Shown here one piece after another: positions 29,133-37,391 of a DNA stretch of 64,000 nt. Each line of letters opens with the position of its first letter. The first letter of the stretch is position 1. The notes beneath the pieces are model-generated. The model was not told where the DNA came from. It did no database searches and worked only from the letters and a program-made list of their open reading frames with translations. The position numbers and the translations under genes are program-made. Location: the NCBI RefSeq assembly GCF_001442535.1, contig NZ_CP013141.1:3973148-4037147 (forward strand). Reading direction: 5' to 3'. The stretch comes from Lysobacter antibioticus (GTDB lineage Bacteria; Pseudomonadota; Gammaproteobacteria; Xanthomonadales; Xanthomonadaceae).

Positions 29133-29458
29133 TGGGCGCGCGCGTCGCGCCGTTGGCGATGGTGTTCGCGCATGGAGCGCATCTGCGCATGCGTTTCGCC
29201 GCGATCTTGCAGCTGCGTGGTCGCGGCTCGCGCCGCTCCTACCCAAGAGCAGCGCAGCAAAGGGGTAGGAGCGGCGCGAGCCGCGACCGCGAACCATCCG
29301 CTGCGACGCAAGCTTCGCCGACCTATGAACCACCGATCCGTACGCCGCGAGCCCGTCGCGAATTGACGCCGGTTTTACGCTCCACCCCGCGCAGCGAATG
29401 GCGTCTTTACGCCTGTCGTTTCTACAGTGCTTCGCAGGCGCGCCGCTCCGAGTGCGCC
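29133..29458. other. Intergenic region with an inverted pair of palindromes
   Basis: No gene is supported. Two GTAGGAGCGG palindromes face each other at 29219-29242 and 29265-29288, separated by 22 bases, and could form a long hairpin. The remaining sequence shows nothing clear. Confidence 0.7.
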
Positions 29459-29926
29459 GTGAGTACCGACGTGTCGATCCTGATCCTGCGCGGCCCGCAA
29501 GGCGGTGTGTCCGAGGTTGATCCGATGGCTCCGGCTCTGGCCGGCGCGGTGCGCGCGACCCTGGTCGAGCGCGCCGCCATCGCCGGCAAGGCGCTCGCGC
29601 TGCGCAGCTGCCGCAGCGAAGACGAGTTGGTCGAATGCCTGCAGGCGATGCGCGCAGCGAATACCGAGCTGCTGTTGCTCGACCCCGGCGCCTGCCTGCC
29701 GGCGAGCGGGGCCTTGCGCGACGCGCTGGCGCGGTTGCCGATGCCGTACATCGAGGTCCACGACGATGACATGCACGCCCTGGAGCCGTCGATCGTGCCG
29801 CAATGCGGTCCGCGTCTGCGCCTGGTCCACGGTTACGCCGCGCAAAGCTATACCTTGGCCCTGTCGATCGCCCTGGAGCACCTGGGCTGCGCCGAAAGCG
29901 GCAACGACATTCACGTCGGCACCTGA
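29459..29926 (+). CDS. AroQ-like protein without catalytic loop (orphan paralogue)
   Basis: 155 residues from GTG 29459. The order of strands and helices follows type II 3-dehydroquinate dehydratase: an ILILRGP opening strand, SCRSEDELVECLQAM (where enzymes have QSN-E-ELI), LLLLDPGACLPASGALRDALARL, IEVHDDDMHALEPS and HGYAAQSYTLAL. The EVH histidine remains, but the N-terminal PNLN-LG motif and the catalytic tyrosine loop are missing. It is therefore probably not a working dehydratase and may bind a ligand or partner. The next gene starts 9 bases later. Confidence 0.6.
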   Translation: MSTDVSILILRGPQGGVSEVDPMAPALAGAVRATLVERAAIAGKALALRSCRSEDELVECLQAMRAANTELLLLDPGACLPASGALRDALARLPMPYIEVHDDDMHALEPSIVPQCGPRLRLVHGYAAQSYTLALSIALEHLGCAESGNDIHVGT

Positions 29927-29935
29927 GCCACGCTC

Positions 29936-30154
29936 ATGAGCTCAGCGTCGGAGCATCATTTCTATTTCGCCGATTACGAGATCCTGGTCGGCGGCCGTTT
30001 CTGCATCCGCGGCGAGACCACCCTGGATTACGCGCCGCCGGATGCGGAAGGTTTCGACCCGGCCGAATTGGTCGAGCGTATCCGCAGCCAGGTCGCCAGC
30101 GAACGCGGCGTGGAGCGCGATGAAGTGCGGATCCGGCATCTGAGCCGGTTGTAG
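29936..30154 (+). CDS. Small hypothetical protein
   Basis: 72 residues (MSSASEHHFYFADYEILVGG). Mixed strand-helix composition with an acidic C-terminal helix (AELVERIRSQVASERGVERDEV). No family recognised. Its closeness to the AroQ-like gene suggests a two-gene unit. Confidence 0.55.
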   Translation: MSSASEHHFYFADYEILVGGRFCIRGETTLDYAPPDAEGFDPAELVERIRSQVASERGVERDEVRIRHLSRL

Positions 30155-30229
30155 CGATCGGGAATTGCGGTCATCGCAGCGTGTCGCTGTGGCGAGCGGC
30201 CGTGGATTCGACCGTTGTGGTCGGTTTGC

Positions 30230-30298
30230 GGTCGCGGCTTGCGGCGCTCTTACCCAGGAGCGGCATCGCAAGGGGTAGGAGCGGCGCGAGCCGCGACC
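30230..30298. repeat. GTAGGAGCGG palindromes, inverted pair
   Basis: Minus-strand copy at 30230-30253 and plus-strand copy at 30275-30298, in the gap between converging genes. Together they resemble the pair at 29219-29288. Confidence 0.85.
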
Positions 30299-30333
30299 CG
30301 CGATTCAAGCGACGGCGAAACCGTCACCTGTCG

Positions 30334-31029
30334 TCAGACCTCGACCTGCGCGAACGACACCGCGCGGGTGTGGCCGTGGGTGGCTTCGCCTTCGCGCGGT
30401 TGCGGATAGTCGTCGAGGCGGTCGATCAGCACCGTGGCCAGGCCGGCCTCGCGCGCGGCGTCGAGTTCTTCGACCACGTCGGACAGGAACAGGATCTCGC
30501 GCGCGGGCAGCCCGATCGATTCGGCGATGCGCGCATAACTGTCGCGCTCGCGCTTGCCGCCGACTTCGGTGTCGAACCAGCCCGAGAACAACTCGGTCAG
30601 GTCGCCGGCGTCGCTGTGGCCGAACAACAGACGCTGCGCCGGCACGCTGCCGGAGGAATAGACGTACAGGCGTTGGCCCTGGTCCTTCCACTGGCGCAGC
30701 GCCGGTGCGGCGTCCGGGTACATGTGCGAGGTGAAGTCGGCGCTCTTGTAGCCGTCGGCCCAGATCATGCCCTGCAGGGCCTTGAGCGCGGTGTGCTTGC
30801 GGTCCTGGTCGATCCAGCCCTGCAGCACTTCGACCACGACCGAGTCCTGGCACACGCCGCCGTTTTCCAGCGCGACCGCATCCAGCCATTTGCGCACCGC
30901 CGGCTCGCGCCCGCGTGCGGCGACGAAGCCCGGCAGGGCGCGGCGCGCGTACGGGAACAGCACGTCCTTGACGAAGGAAATGCTGCTGGTGGTGCCTTCG
31001 ATGTCGGTGAGGATGGCGCGGATGGGCAT
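30334..31029 (-). CDS. mtnC: Acireductone synthase (enolase-phosphatase E1)
   Basis: 231 residues of the HAD superfamily. [23 protein letters not shown] carries the nucleophile and the E1 signature, [18 protein letters not shown] is motif II, and [14 protein letters not shown] is motif IV. It enolises and dephosphorylates 2,3-diketo-5-methylthiopentyl-1-phosphate in methionine salvage. It is the last of mtnB-mtnD-mtnC. Confidence 0.95.
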   Translation of the reverse strand: MPIRAILTDIEGTTSSISFVKDVLFPYARRALPGFVAARGREPAVRKWLDAVALENGGVCQDSVVVEVLQGWIDQDRKHTALKALQGMIWADGYKSADFTSHMYPDAAPALRQWKDQGQRLYVYSSGSVPAQRLLFGHSDAGDLTELFSGWFDTEVGGKRERDSYARIAESIGLPAREILFLSDVVEELDAAREAGLATVLIDRLDDYPQPREGEATHGHTRAVSFAQVEV

Positions 31030-31178
31030 AGGGCTAGTCGTGAGCGGAGAGAAGTGAATAAGGGGTGTTGAGAATTACGGCGCGGCATGAGCGCCAGCGG
31101 GCGGCGACGAACGAGCGAGGCGAATCAGGTCCGAGCGCAACCCGCTCACTCCTCACTCCTCTGCGCTCACTCCTCGTC

Positions 31179-31736
31179 TCAACCCGCCTGGCCCTTCTCG
31201 TAGCGCGGAAACTGCTGCGCCAGATCAGTGCCGGTGAAATAGCCGACCCAGCCGTCCGGCTCGGTGAAGAAGCGGATCGCGACGAAGCTCGGCTGCGGGC
31301 CCATGTCGAACCAGTGCAGGGTGCTGTCGGGCACCGAGATCAGGTCGCCCTGTTCGCACTTGATCTCGTAGACCTTCGGCTCGACATGCAGAGTGAACAA
31401 GCCCGAGCCGGCGACGAAGAAACGCACTTCGTCTTCCTTGTGGTAATGCTCGTCGAGGAACTTGCTGCGCATGGTGTCGCGCTGCGGGTTGTCCGGGGCG
31501 ATGCTGACCACGTCGACGGTCTTGAAGCCGCGCTCGGCGACGATGCGGTCGATGTCGCTGCGGTAGGCGGCCATGATGGTCTCGGGCGAATCGCCCGGCT
31601 TGACCGGCTGCGCGGCCTGCCATTGCTCGAAGCCGACGCCGATTTTGGCGAGCTCGCGCGCGATCTCGCCCTGGTCGGAGGTGCTCAGTTGCGGGGTGTC
31701 GGGTTGGTCCTCGACGAAAATGCGCAGGCGACTCAT
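31179..31736 (-). CDS. mtnD: Acireductone dioxygenase
   Basis: 185 residues from ATG 31736. A cupin with the metal site [12 protein letters not shown] (His-x-His-x4-Glu) and the second histidine in STLHWFDMG. It uses oxygen to turn acireductone into the methionine keto acid and formate (iron form). It overlaps the end of mtnB by four bases. Confidence 0.95.
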   Translation of the reverse strand: MSRLRIFVEDQPDTPQLSTSDQGEIARELAKIGVGFEQWQAAQPVKPGDSPETIMAAYRSDIDRIVAERGFKTVDVVSIAPDNPQRDTMRSKFLDEHYHKEDEVRFFVAGSGLFTLHVEPKVYEIKCEQGDLISVPDSTLHWFDMGPQPSFVAIRFFTEPDGWVGYFTGTDLAQQFPRYEKGQAG

Positions 31737-32371
31737 CGCTGCAGCCTCCTCAGTTCCAGTTCGCATCCCAGCAGGAATTCGAACGCCTCCAGATGGCGCC
31801 GGGCTTCGGCCATGTCGCGGCCCCAGGCATACAGGCCGTGGCCGTCGATCAGATAGCCCCACATTGGCTGGCTGTCGAGGGTGGCGTCGACCTGGGCGGC
31901 CAGGGTCGGCATGTCCTGGGTGTTCGGATACACCGGCAGGTCCAGGGCGGTTTCGTGGGTGGTGGTGCCGGAAAAGGCCTTGAGCAGCTCGTAGCCTTCC
32001 AGGTGGACGTGGCCGATGCCGGCGTACAGGCGCGAGGCCACGGTCTGGGTCTGCGAATGCGTGTGCAGGACGCAGCCGACCTGCGGATAGCGCTTGTACA
32101 ACTGGGTGTGCAGCAGGGTCTCGGCCGAGGGACGGTGGCTGGTCGCGACCGGCTGGCCATCGAGGTCGACCACCATGATGTCGCCTTCGGTCAGGCGGCC
32201 CTTGTCGCGGCCGGAGACGGTGATGGCGACGTGCTGGGCGTCGATGCGGCTGGAAAAGTTGCTGCTCGTGGCCGGGGTCCAGCCGCGCAGCGCCAGTTCG
32301 CGCACGTTGACGATGATCTCGCCGGCACAGTGCGACAGGCGTTGGGGGTCGTAGGGCAGAGAGCTGTTCAT
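31733..32371 (-). CDS. mtnB: Methylthioribulose-1-phosphate dehydratase
   Basis: 212 residues, class II aldolase fold. Zinc ligands lie in [10 protein letters not shown] and in [10 protein letters not shown], with [13 protein letters not shown] and [10 protein letters not shown] near the substrate site. It is first in the mtnBDC set on the minus strand. No SAM riboswitch is recognisable in the 114 bases upstream. Confidence 0.94.
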   Translation of the reverse strand: MNSSLPYDPQRLSHCAGEIIVNVRELALRGWTPATSSNFSSRIDAQHVAITVSGRDKGRLTEGDIMVVDLDGQPVATSHRPSAETLLHTQLYKRYPQVGCVLHTHSQTQTVASRLYAGIGHVHLEGYELLKAFSGTTTHETALDLPVYPNTQDMPTLAAQVDATLDSQPMWGYLIDGHGLYAWGRDMAEARRHLEAFEFLLGCELELRRLQR

Positions 32372-32390
32372 GGTCGCAGTTTACAAACAA

Positions 32391-32418
32391 ACGGCGACCG
32401 GATCGCTCCGGTCGCCGT
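32391..32418 (-). terminator. Terminator after the first APC permease gene
   Basis: On the minus strand ACGGCGACCGGA pairs with TCCGGTCGCCGT around a four-base loop and is followed by TTTGTTTGT. It separates the permease gene (32486-33916) from mtnB. Confidence 0.85.
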
Positions 32419-32485
32419 GGGATTGCCGGCCCTGGCGGCAACACAGCGTTGCCGCGGGGCCGCGATGGGTCTCTGGGTCGGCCGT

Positions 32486-33916
32486 TCAGCTGCTCTTGCG
32501 CATCCGGCTGTGGCGGAAGCTGTAGGCGAAGTAGATGGCGAAACCGATGCCGGTCCAGACCCCCATCAGCATCCAGTTATGCGCGGTCATGGTCGACAGC
32601 AGCACCAGGCAGCTGATGATGCCGGCCAGGCAGATCGCCCAGGCGAACGGGATCCGGAACGGGCGCGGCAGATCCGGCTGGGTGCGGCGCAGGATCAGCA
32701 CGCCGGCGCAGACCGAGGCGAAGGCGATCAGGGTGCCCATCGAGGTCATGTCGCCGAGGATGTCGAGCGGGAACAGCGCGGCGAGCAGGGCGATGCCGAT
32801 ACCGGTAATCACCGTGTTGACGTGCGGGGTGCGGTACTTGGGGTGGATCTTGGTGAACACCGGCGGCAGCAGGCCGTCGCGGGCCATGATCATGAAGATG
32901 CGCGGCTGGCCGATGATCATCACCAGCACCACCGAGGACAGGCCGACCAGGGCGCCGATCTCGACCACCAGGCGCAGCCAGTTCAGCTCCGGATGGCCGG
33001 CGATGGCGGTGACCACCGGCTCGTCGGTGCCGAGCAGGTTGTACGGCGCCAGGCCGGTCATGACCGCGGCCATGCCGATGTAGAGCACGGTGCAGATCGC
33101 CAGCGAGGCCAGCATGCCGATCGGCATGTCCTTCTGCGGCTTGTGCGATTCCTGCGCGGCCACCGACACCGCCTCGAAGCCGATGTAGGCGAAGAAGACC
33201 ATGGAGGCGCCGCGCAGCACGCCTTCCCAGCCGTATTTGCCGGGCCCCTGCGATTCGGGAATGAACGGCTGCCACAGGGTCGGGTCGACGTACTTCCAGC
33301 CGACCACGATCACCAGGATGATCAGGCCCGACTTCAGCAACACCATCGCCATGTTCATGGCCGAGGATTTGCGGATGCCGACGTAGCACAGCCAGGTCAG
33401 CAGCAGCACGATCGCCGCCGCCGGCAGGTTGGCGATCGCGCCGGTCGGACGCAGCTTGGCGTCGAGCGGCGCCTGCACCAGCGCGGCGGGCAGGGTGATG
33501 TCGAAATGTTCCAATAGACTGAGGAAATAGCCGGTCCAACTGACCGCGACCGCCGACGCGGACACACCGTATTCCAATATCAGCATCCAGCCGATGAACC
33601 AGGCCGCGAGCTCGCCCAGGGTGGCGTAGGTGTAGGTGTAGGCGCTGCCCGAGACCGGCACCATCGCCGCGAACTCGGCATAGGCCAGGGCGCAGAAGGT
33701 GCAGCAGATCGCGGCGAGCACGAACGACAGCATGATCGCCGGGCCGGCGTGTTCGGCCGCGGCCTTGCCGGTGATCACGAAGATGCCGCCGCCGATCACC
33801 GCGCCGATGCCGAGCGCGGTCAGGCCCCAGGGCCCGAGCGTGCGATGCAGGCTCAGGCCTTCGGCGTCGGTATGGGCGGCATGCGGATGTTTGGTCGCCC
33901 AGAGTTGTCCCAGCAT
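32486..33916 (-). CDS. APC-family amino acid permease, copy 1
   Basis: 476 residues with 12 membrane helices. [19 protein letters not shown] is the APC substrate-site helix 1, and [27 protein letters not shown] the family's central signature. It belongs to the cationic/YhdG-like branch; the substrate is not clear. It is a close paralogue of the gene at 34159-35637, sharing [13 protein letters not shown] and much of the rest. A repeat pair and a terminator separate the two. Confidence 0.9.
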   Translation of the reverse strand: MLGQLWATKHPHAAHTDAEGLSLHRTLGPWGLTALGIGAVIGGGIFVITGKAAAEHAGPAIMLSFVLAAICCTFCALAYAEFAAMVPVSGSAYTYTYATLGELAAWFIGWMLILEYGVSASAVAVSWTGYFLSLLEHFDITLPAALVQAPLDAKLRPTGAIANLPAAAIVLLLTWLCYVGIRKSSAMNMAMVLLKSGLIILVIVVGWKYVDPTLWQPFIPESQGPGKYGWEGVLRGASMVFFAYIGFEAVSVAAQESHKPQKDMPIGMLASLAICTVLYIGMAAVMTGLAPYNLLGTDEPVVTAIAGHPELNWLRLVVEIGALVGLSSVVLVMIIGQPRIFMIMARDGLLPPVFTKIHPKYRTPHVNTVITGIGIALLAALFPLDILGDMTSMGTLIAFASVCAGVLILRRTQPDLPRPFRIPFAWAICLAGIISCLVLLSTMTAHNWMLMGVWTGIGFAIYFAYSFRHSRMRKSS

Positions 33917-33962
33917 GTGTTTCTTCCTGGTGCTGCTTGCGGCCGTGCAGCGACCTTCCGCT

Positions 33963-34048
33963 CGTCGTTCCCGCGCACGCGGGAATCCAGGGCCTTGTCT
34001 GCGAGAACCTTTGAAGTCGCTGGATCCCCGCCTTCGCGGGGATGGCGA
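33963..34048. repeat. CCCGCG palindrome family, two parts
   Basis: CGTTCCCGCG-cac-GCGGGAATCCA at about 33966-33990 and TGGATCCCCGCCTTCGCGGGGATGG at about 34021-34045. The same two-part form (GTTCCCGCGAAGGCGGG, then TGGATCCCCGCCTTCGCGGGGATG) returns at 42134-42245. Confidence 0.75.
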
Positions 34049-34112
34049 TCAAACGCCGCCGGGCCTGGTGACTCGAATCCGATCGCTGGTGCGATGCGCG
34101 TTACGTGAAAGG

Positions 34113-34141
34113 AAAAAGGCCGGCGGAAGTTCCGCCGGCCT
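34113..34141 (-). terminator. Terminator after the second APC permease gene
   Basis: On the minus strand AGGCCGGCGGA pairs with TCCGCCGGCCT around a three-base loop, followed by TTTTTCC. It lies 18 bases past the stop of the gene at 34159. Confidence 0.9.
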
Positions 34142-34158
34142 CGATGACTGCGTGCGGG

Positions 34159-35637
34159 TCAGGCGGCGTTGGCGGCCTTGCGCAGCTTGCTGTTGCGGTA
34201 GCCGTAGCCGAAGTAGATCAGCATGCCGATCGCGGTCCAGCCGGTCATCAGGTGCCAATGCTCGGAGAACGGCTTCCAGAACAGGTACAGGCAGGCGACC
34301 GCGCCGAGCGGGCAGACCACCACGGCCAGCGGCACCCGGAACGGGCGCGGCAGGTCCGGGCGGGTGCTGCGCAGGATCAGCACGCCGACGCAGACGGTCG
34401 CGAAGGCCAGCAGGGTGCCCATCGACACCAGCTCGCCGAGCAGGCCGATCGGCAGGAAGCCGGCCAGCAGACAGGCGAACGCGCCGACGATGATGGTGCC
34501 GACGTAGGGTGTCTGGAACTTCGGATGCACCTTGGCGAAGAACTTCGGCAGCAGGCCGTCCTTCGCCATCGAGTAGAAGATGCGCGGCTGGCCCATCAGC
34601 ATGACCAGGATCACCGAGCTCAGGCCGGCGATGGCGCCGATCTCGACGGCGAGCTTGAGCCAGCCCAGTGCCGGGTAGGCTTCCAGCGCGGTCGCGACCG
34701 GCTTGGGGGTGCTCAGCATGTGGTAGGGCAGCAGGCCGGTCAGCACGCCGGACACGATGATGTAGATGATGGTGCAGATGACCAGCGAGCCGAGGATGCC
34801 GATCGGCATGTCGCGCTGCGGGTTCTTGGCTTCGCCGGCGGCGGTGGAGACCGCGTCGAAACCGATATAGGCGAAGAACACCACCGAGGCGCCGCGGATG
34901 ATGCCGTCGTAGCCGTACTTGCCGGGGCCCTGGCTTTCCGGGATGAACGGCACCCAGTTGTCGGGATTGATGTACTTGGCGGCGAAGACCACGAACAGGG
35001 TGATCACCACGACCTTGATCGCGACGATGATCGAGTTGATGAAGGCCGACTGGGTGATGCCGACGTAGCACAGGCCGCTGAGCGCGGCGACGATCGCCAC
35101 TGCCGGCAGATTGATCAGGCCGCCGGTGTAGACGATGCTGCCGTCGACGACGTTGAGCGGCGCGGCCGCGAGCGAGGCCGGCAGGCCCATGCCGAAGGTG
35201 GTCAGCAGGCTGTTGAGATAGCCCGACCAGCCGACCGCGACGGTCGAGGCTGCGAACAGGTATTCGAGGACCAGGTTCCAGCCGATGAACCAGGCGACGA
35301 ATTCGCCCAGGGTGGCGTAGGAATACGAATAGGCGCTGCCGGAGACCGGCATCATCGCCGAGAACTCGGCGTAGCACAGGCCGGCGAGGGCGCAGGCGAA
35401 TCCGGCGACGATGAAGCTGAGCACGATGGCCGGGCCGGCGTGTTCGGCCGCGGCGTGACCGGAGAGGACGAAGATGCCGGCGCCGATCACGGCGCCGATG
35501 CCTAGCATCACCAGTTGGGTGGCGGTCAACGATCGCTTCAGCGTTGCCTCGCCTTCGAGGCTGCCCTCTACGGGCTCGCCGGCATCCACGTGGCCGGACG
35601 GCGCCACCGGTTTGGTGATGAACAGGCCTCTCGACAT
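34159..35637 (-). CDS. APC-family amino acid permease, copy 2
   Basis: 492 residues, 12 membrane helices, with [21 protein letters not shown] as helix 1 and FFAYIGFDAVSTAAGEAKNPQRDMPIG as the central signature. The N-terminus has about 20 extra hydrophilic residues compared with copy 1. Strong similarity along the full length points to an old tandem duplication. Each gene has its own terminator, so they are probably regulated apart. Confidence 0.9.
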   Translation of the reverse strand: MSRGLFITKPVAPSGHVDAGEPVEGSLEGEATLKRSLTATQLVMLGIGAVIGAGIFVLSGHAAAEHAGPAIVLSFIVAGFACALAGLCYAEFSAMMPVSGSAYSYSYATLGEFVAWFIGWNLVLEYLFAASTVAVGWSGYLNSLLTTFGMGLPASLAAAPLNVVDGSIVYTGGLINLPAVAIVAALSGLCYVGITQSAFINSIIVAIKVVVITLFVVFAAKYINPDNWVPFIPESQGPGKYGYDGIIRGASVVFFAYIGFDAVSTAAGEAKNPQRDMPIGILGSLVICTIIYIIVSGVLTGLLPYHMLSTPKPVATALEAYPALGWLKLAVEIGAIAGLSSVILVMLMGQPRIFYSMAKDGLLPKFFAKVHPKFQTPYVGTIIVGAFACLLAGFLPIGLLGELVSMGTLLAFATVCVGVLILRSTRPDLPRPFRVPLAVVVCPLGAVACLYLFWKPFSEHWHLMTGWTAIGMLIYFGYGYRNSKLRKAANAA

Positions 35638-35821
35638 CGAACTCCCCTCTCTCTCGTAAGAAGTGATCTCTACCCGTCGTTCTGGCGACGACGATGACCG
35701 CCTCCCTCAGTGGAGCGGCGGGCCACCTTAACCCAGGGTGGAAATGGGCGGCAAGCGCACACGGTCACGGCCTTTGCCCGCATAATCGCGCCCCCGGTCG
35801 CGCGCCCAGTGTCCACTCCGC

Positions 35822-36421
35822 ATGCCTGCGAAACATTCCGACGCCATCGAAGATCTGCGTTCCAATCTCATCGAATATGGCCGACGTTGGCCGCAGGAAG
35901 CCGAACATACGCTGGCGTTTCTAGCCTTGCTCGACGAGGCCCAGGGCCGCGGCACCGCCCCGGACGGCGCCCTGGCGCCGGGCGACCCCTTCGAGCGCGA
36001 GCGCCTGGCCGGCCATTTCACCGGCGGTGCGTGGCTGATCGACCGCCCCGGGCGCCGGGTTTTGCTGACCCACCACCGCAAGCTGGAGCGCTGGCTGCAG
36101 CTCGGCGGCCATGCCGACGGCGACCGCGACCTGGCCCAGGTGGCCCTGCGCGAAGCCGAGGAGGAGTCCGGCCTGACCGGGCTCAGCCTCGAGCCCGGGC
36201 TGTTCGATCTGGACCGGCATTGGATCCCGGAACGCCGCGACGTGCCGGGGCATTGGCACTACGACCTGCGTTACGTCGTGCGCGCGAGCGACAACGAGGA
36301 CTACGTGATCAGCGAGGAATCGCTGGACCTGGCCTGGCGCGAGATCGCCGAATTGCTCGACGACCCGGGCAGCGACGAGTCGATGCGGCGCATGGCGCGC
36401 AAGTGGTTGGAGCGTGGCTGA
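35822..36421 (+). CDS. Nudix hydrolase
   Basis: 199 residues. The Nudix box is GGHADGDRDLAQVALREAEEESGL: the REAEEESGL end is intact, but the glutamate expected six residues after the box glycine is Arg, as in the GGHADGD subfamily. A helical N-terminal region (residues 1-60) precedes the domain. Substrates in this group include nucleotide sugars and oxidised nucleotides; none can be assigned. A run of ten C follows 18 bases after the stop. Confidence 0.85.
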   Translation: MPAKHSDAIEDLRSNLIEYGRRWPQEAEHTLAFLALLDEAQGRGTAPDGALAPGDPFERERLAGHFTGGAWLIDRPGRRVLLTHHRKLERWLQLGGHADGDRDLAQVALREAEEESGLTGLSLEPGLFDLDRHWIPERRDVPGHWHYDLRYVVRASDNEDYVISEESLDLAWREIAELLDDPGSDESMRRMARKWLERG

Positions 36422-36518
36422 GATCGTCGCCGCCATGGCCCCCCCCCCGGCGGCGCCGGCCGATACAGAACTGGGCGGCCGCATCCGCGAGGCGTCGCCT
36501 TTGACCGTACCCGCCGCT

Positions 36519-36776
36519 GTAGGAGCGGCGTAAGCCGCGACCAAGGGACGGGTAGAGGTTGCATTGCCGACGTCCCCGATCGAAGCCGTGAAATCTCGCG
36601 GGGTAGGAGCGACGCAAGTCGCGACCGCGTAGCACTCGATCACCCGCGCCGGCACCCGCAGATTCGCGGTCGCGGCTTGCGCCGCTCCTACCCCGGCGAA
36701 AGCACGCCGCTTCGACGGATGGCATCGGCATTGTTGTTTCCGCGCGTCCCGCGGTCGCGGCTCACGCCGCTCCTAC
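36519..36776. repeat. Cluster of four GTAGGAGCGG palindromes
   Basis: Copies at 36519-36542 (+), 36603-36626 (+), 36668-36691 (-) and 36753-36776 (-). The second reads GGAGCGACGCAAGTCGCGACC: compared with the usual GGAGCGGCGCAAGCCGCGACC both arms have changed (G to A and C to T), which keeps the pair. Confidence 0.85.
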
Positions 36777-36814
36777 AGAGGATGACGGCGCCGTACTCTG
36801 GTCCCTATTGCTGC

Positions 36815-36856
36815 CTTCGGCTTCGGCTTCGGCTTCGGCTTCGGCATTGGCATTGG
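36815..36856. repeat. CTTCGG/CATTGG hexamer array
   Basis: Five units of CTTCGG followed by two of CATTGG. It lies just before composite element copy C, in the same place as the CGGCAA array beside copy B. Confidence 0.9.
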
Positions 36857-36859
36857 CTG

Positions 36860-37080
36860 TGCGCCGCCGCGCACTCGCGAAGGTAACCGAAGACCCGCAG
36901 GGCGGCGCGCAGGGATGCGCGCCGTTTTTCATCGGGACAGGGATGTCCCGTATGTAGATCCCTGCGAATGCATCGCTCGTGCGGGCTTGTGATTCAAAGA
37001 AAAAGCATTCTTCTTTGGTTACCTTTCTTTTGTTGCTTATGACAAAAGAAAGTAACCCGCCGCTTTAGTGGCGGAAGCTT
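36860..37080 (+). repeat. Composite hairpin element, copy C
   Basis: Aligns with copy A at a constant shift of 10720 bases. The first stem is GGCGCGC-agggat-GCGCGCC followed by GTTTTT, where copy A has GGCCCGC and GCGGGCC: two substitutions that keep pairing. The long hairpin (GGTTACCTTTCTTTTGT at 37017, ACAAAAGAAAGTAACC at 37042) is identical in both. Confidence 0.85.
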
Positions 37081-37144
37081 TGGGTTTGATCTTCATCTTG
37101 ATCTGGCTCGTTTAAGCGATGCGCCGCAAGACCGTCACAACGAT

Positions 37145-37300
37145 GTCGCGGCTTGCGCCGCTCCTACCCTGGCGAAAGCACGTCGCTTCGACGAATGACG
37201 ACGGCCTTGTTACCTCTGCGCGTCCCGCGGTCGCGACTTGCGTCGCTCCTACCCAGAAACAGCGCCGCTCCACCGGGTAGGAGCGGCGCAAGCCGCGACC
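37145..37300. repeat. Three GTAGGAGCGG palindromes
   Basis: Copies at 37145-37167 (-), 37229-37252 (-) and 37277-37300 (+). The middle one is again of the GCGAC/GTCGC type with both arms changed. The first two are part of the larger duplication with 36668-36776. Confidence 0.85.
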
Positions 37301-37391
37301 GTGAGGGTCGGGTAGCGCCGTAACTGGGAATTGCAGCCGGTCTCGCCCCCGCGCCTCTAAGGACAGCGGCCTCAGGACGCGAAACGCAGAC

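Larger units (their letters stand above)
36422..37391. other. 1-kb repeat-filled intergenic region
   Basis: No gene is supported. It holds a C10 run (36439-36448), seven GTAGGAGCGG palindromes, composite element copy C with its hexamer array, and a duplicated block of about 112 bases (36668-36779 and 37145-37256). Open frames here are Arg/Cys-rich products of repeats. Confidence 0.8.

Noticed and set aside
32372..32485. A SAM-type riboswitch before mtnB
   Set aside because: The only strong structure is the permease terminator; no riboswitch-like multi-stem pattern is visible.
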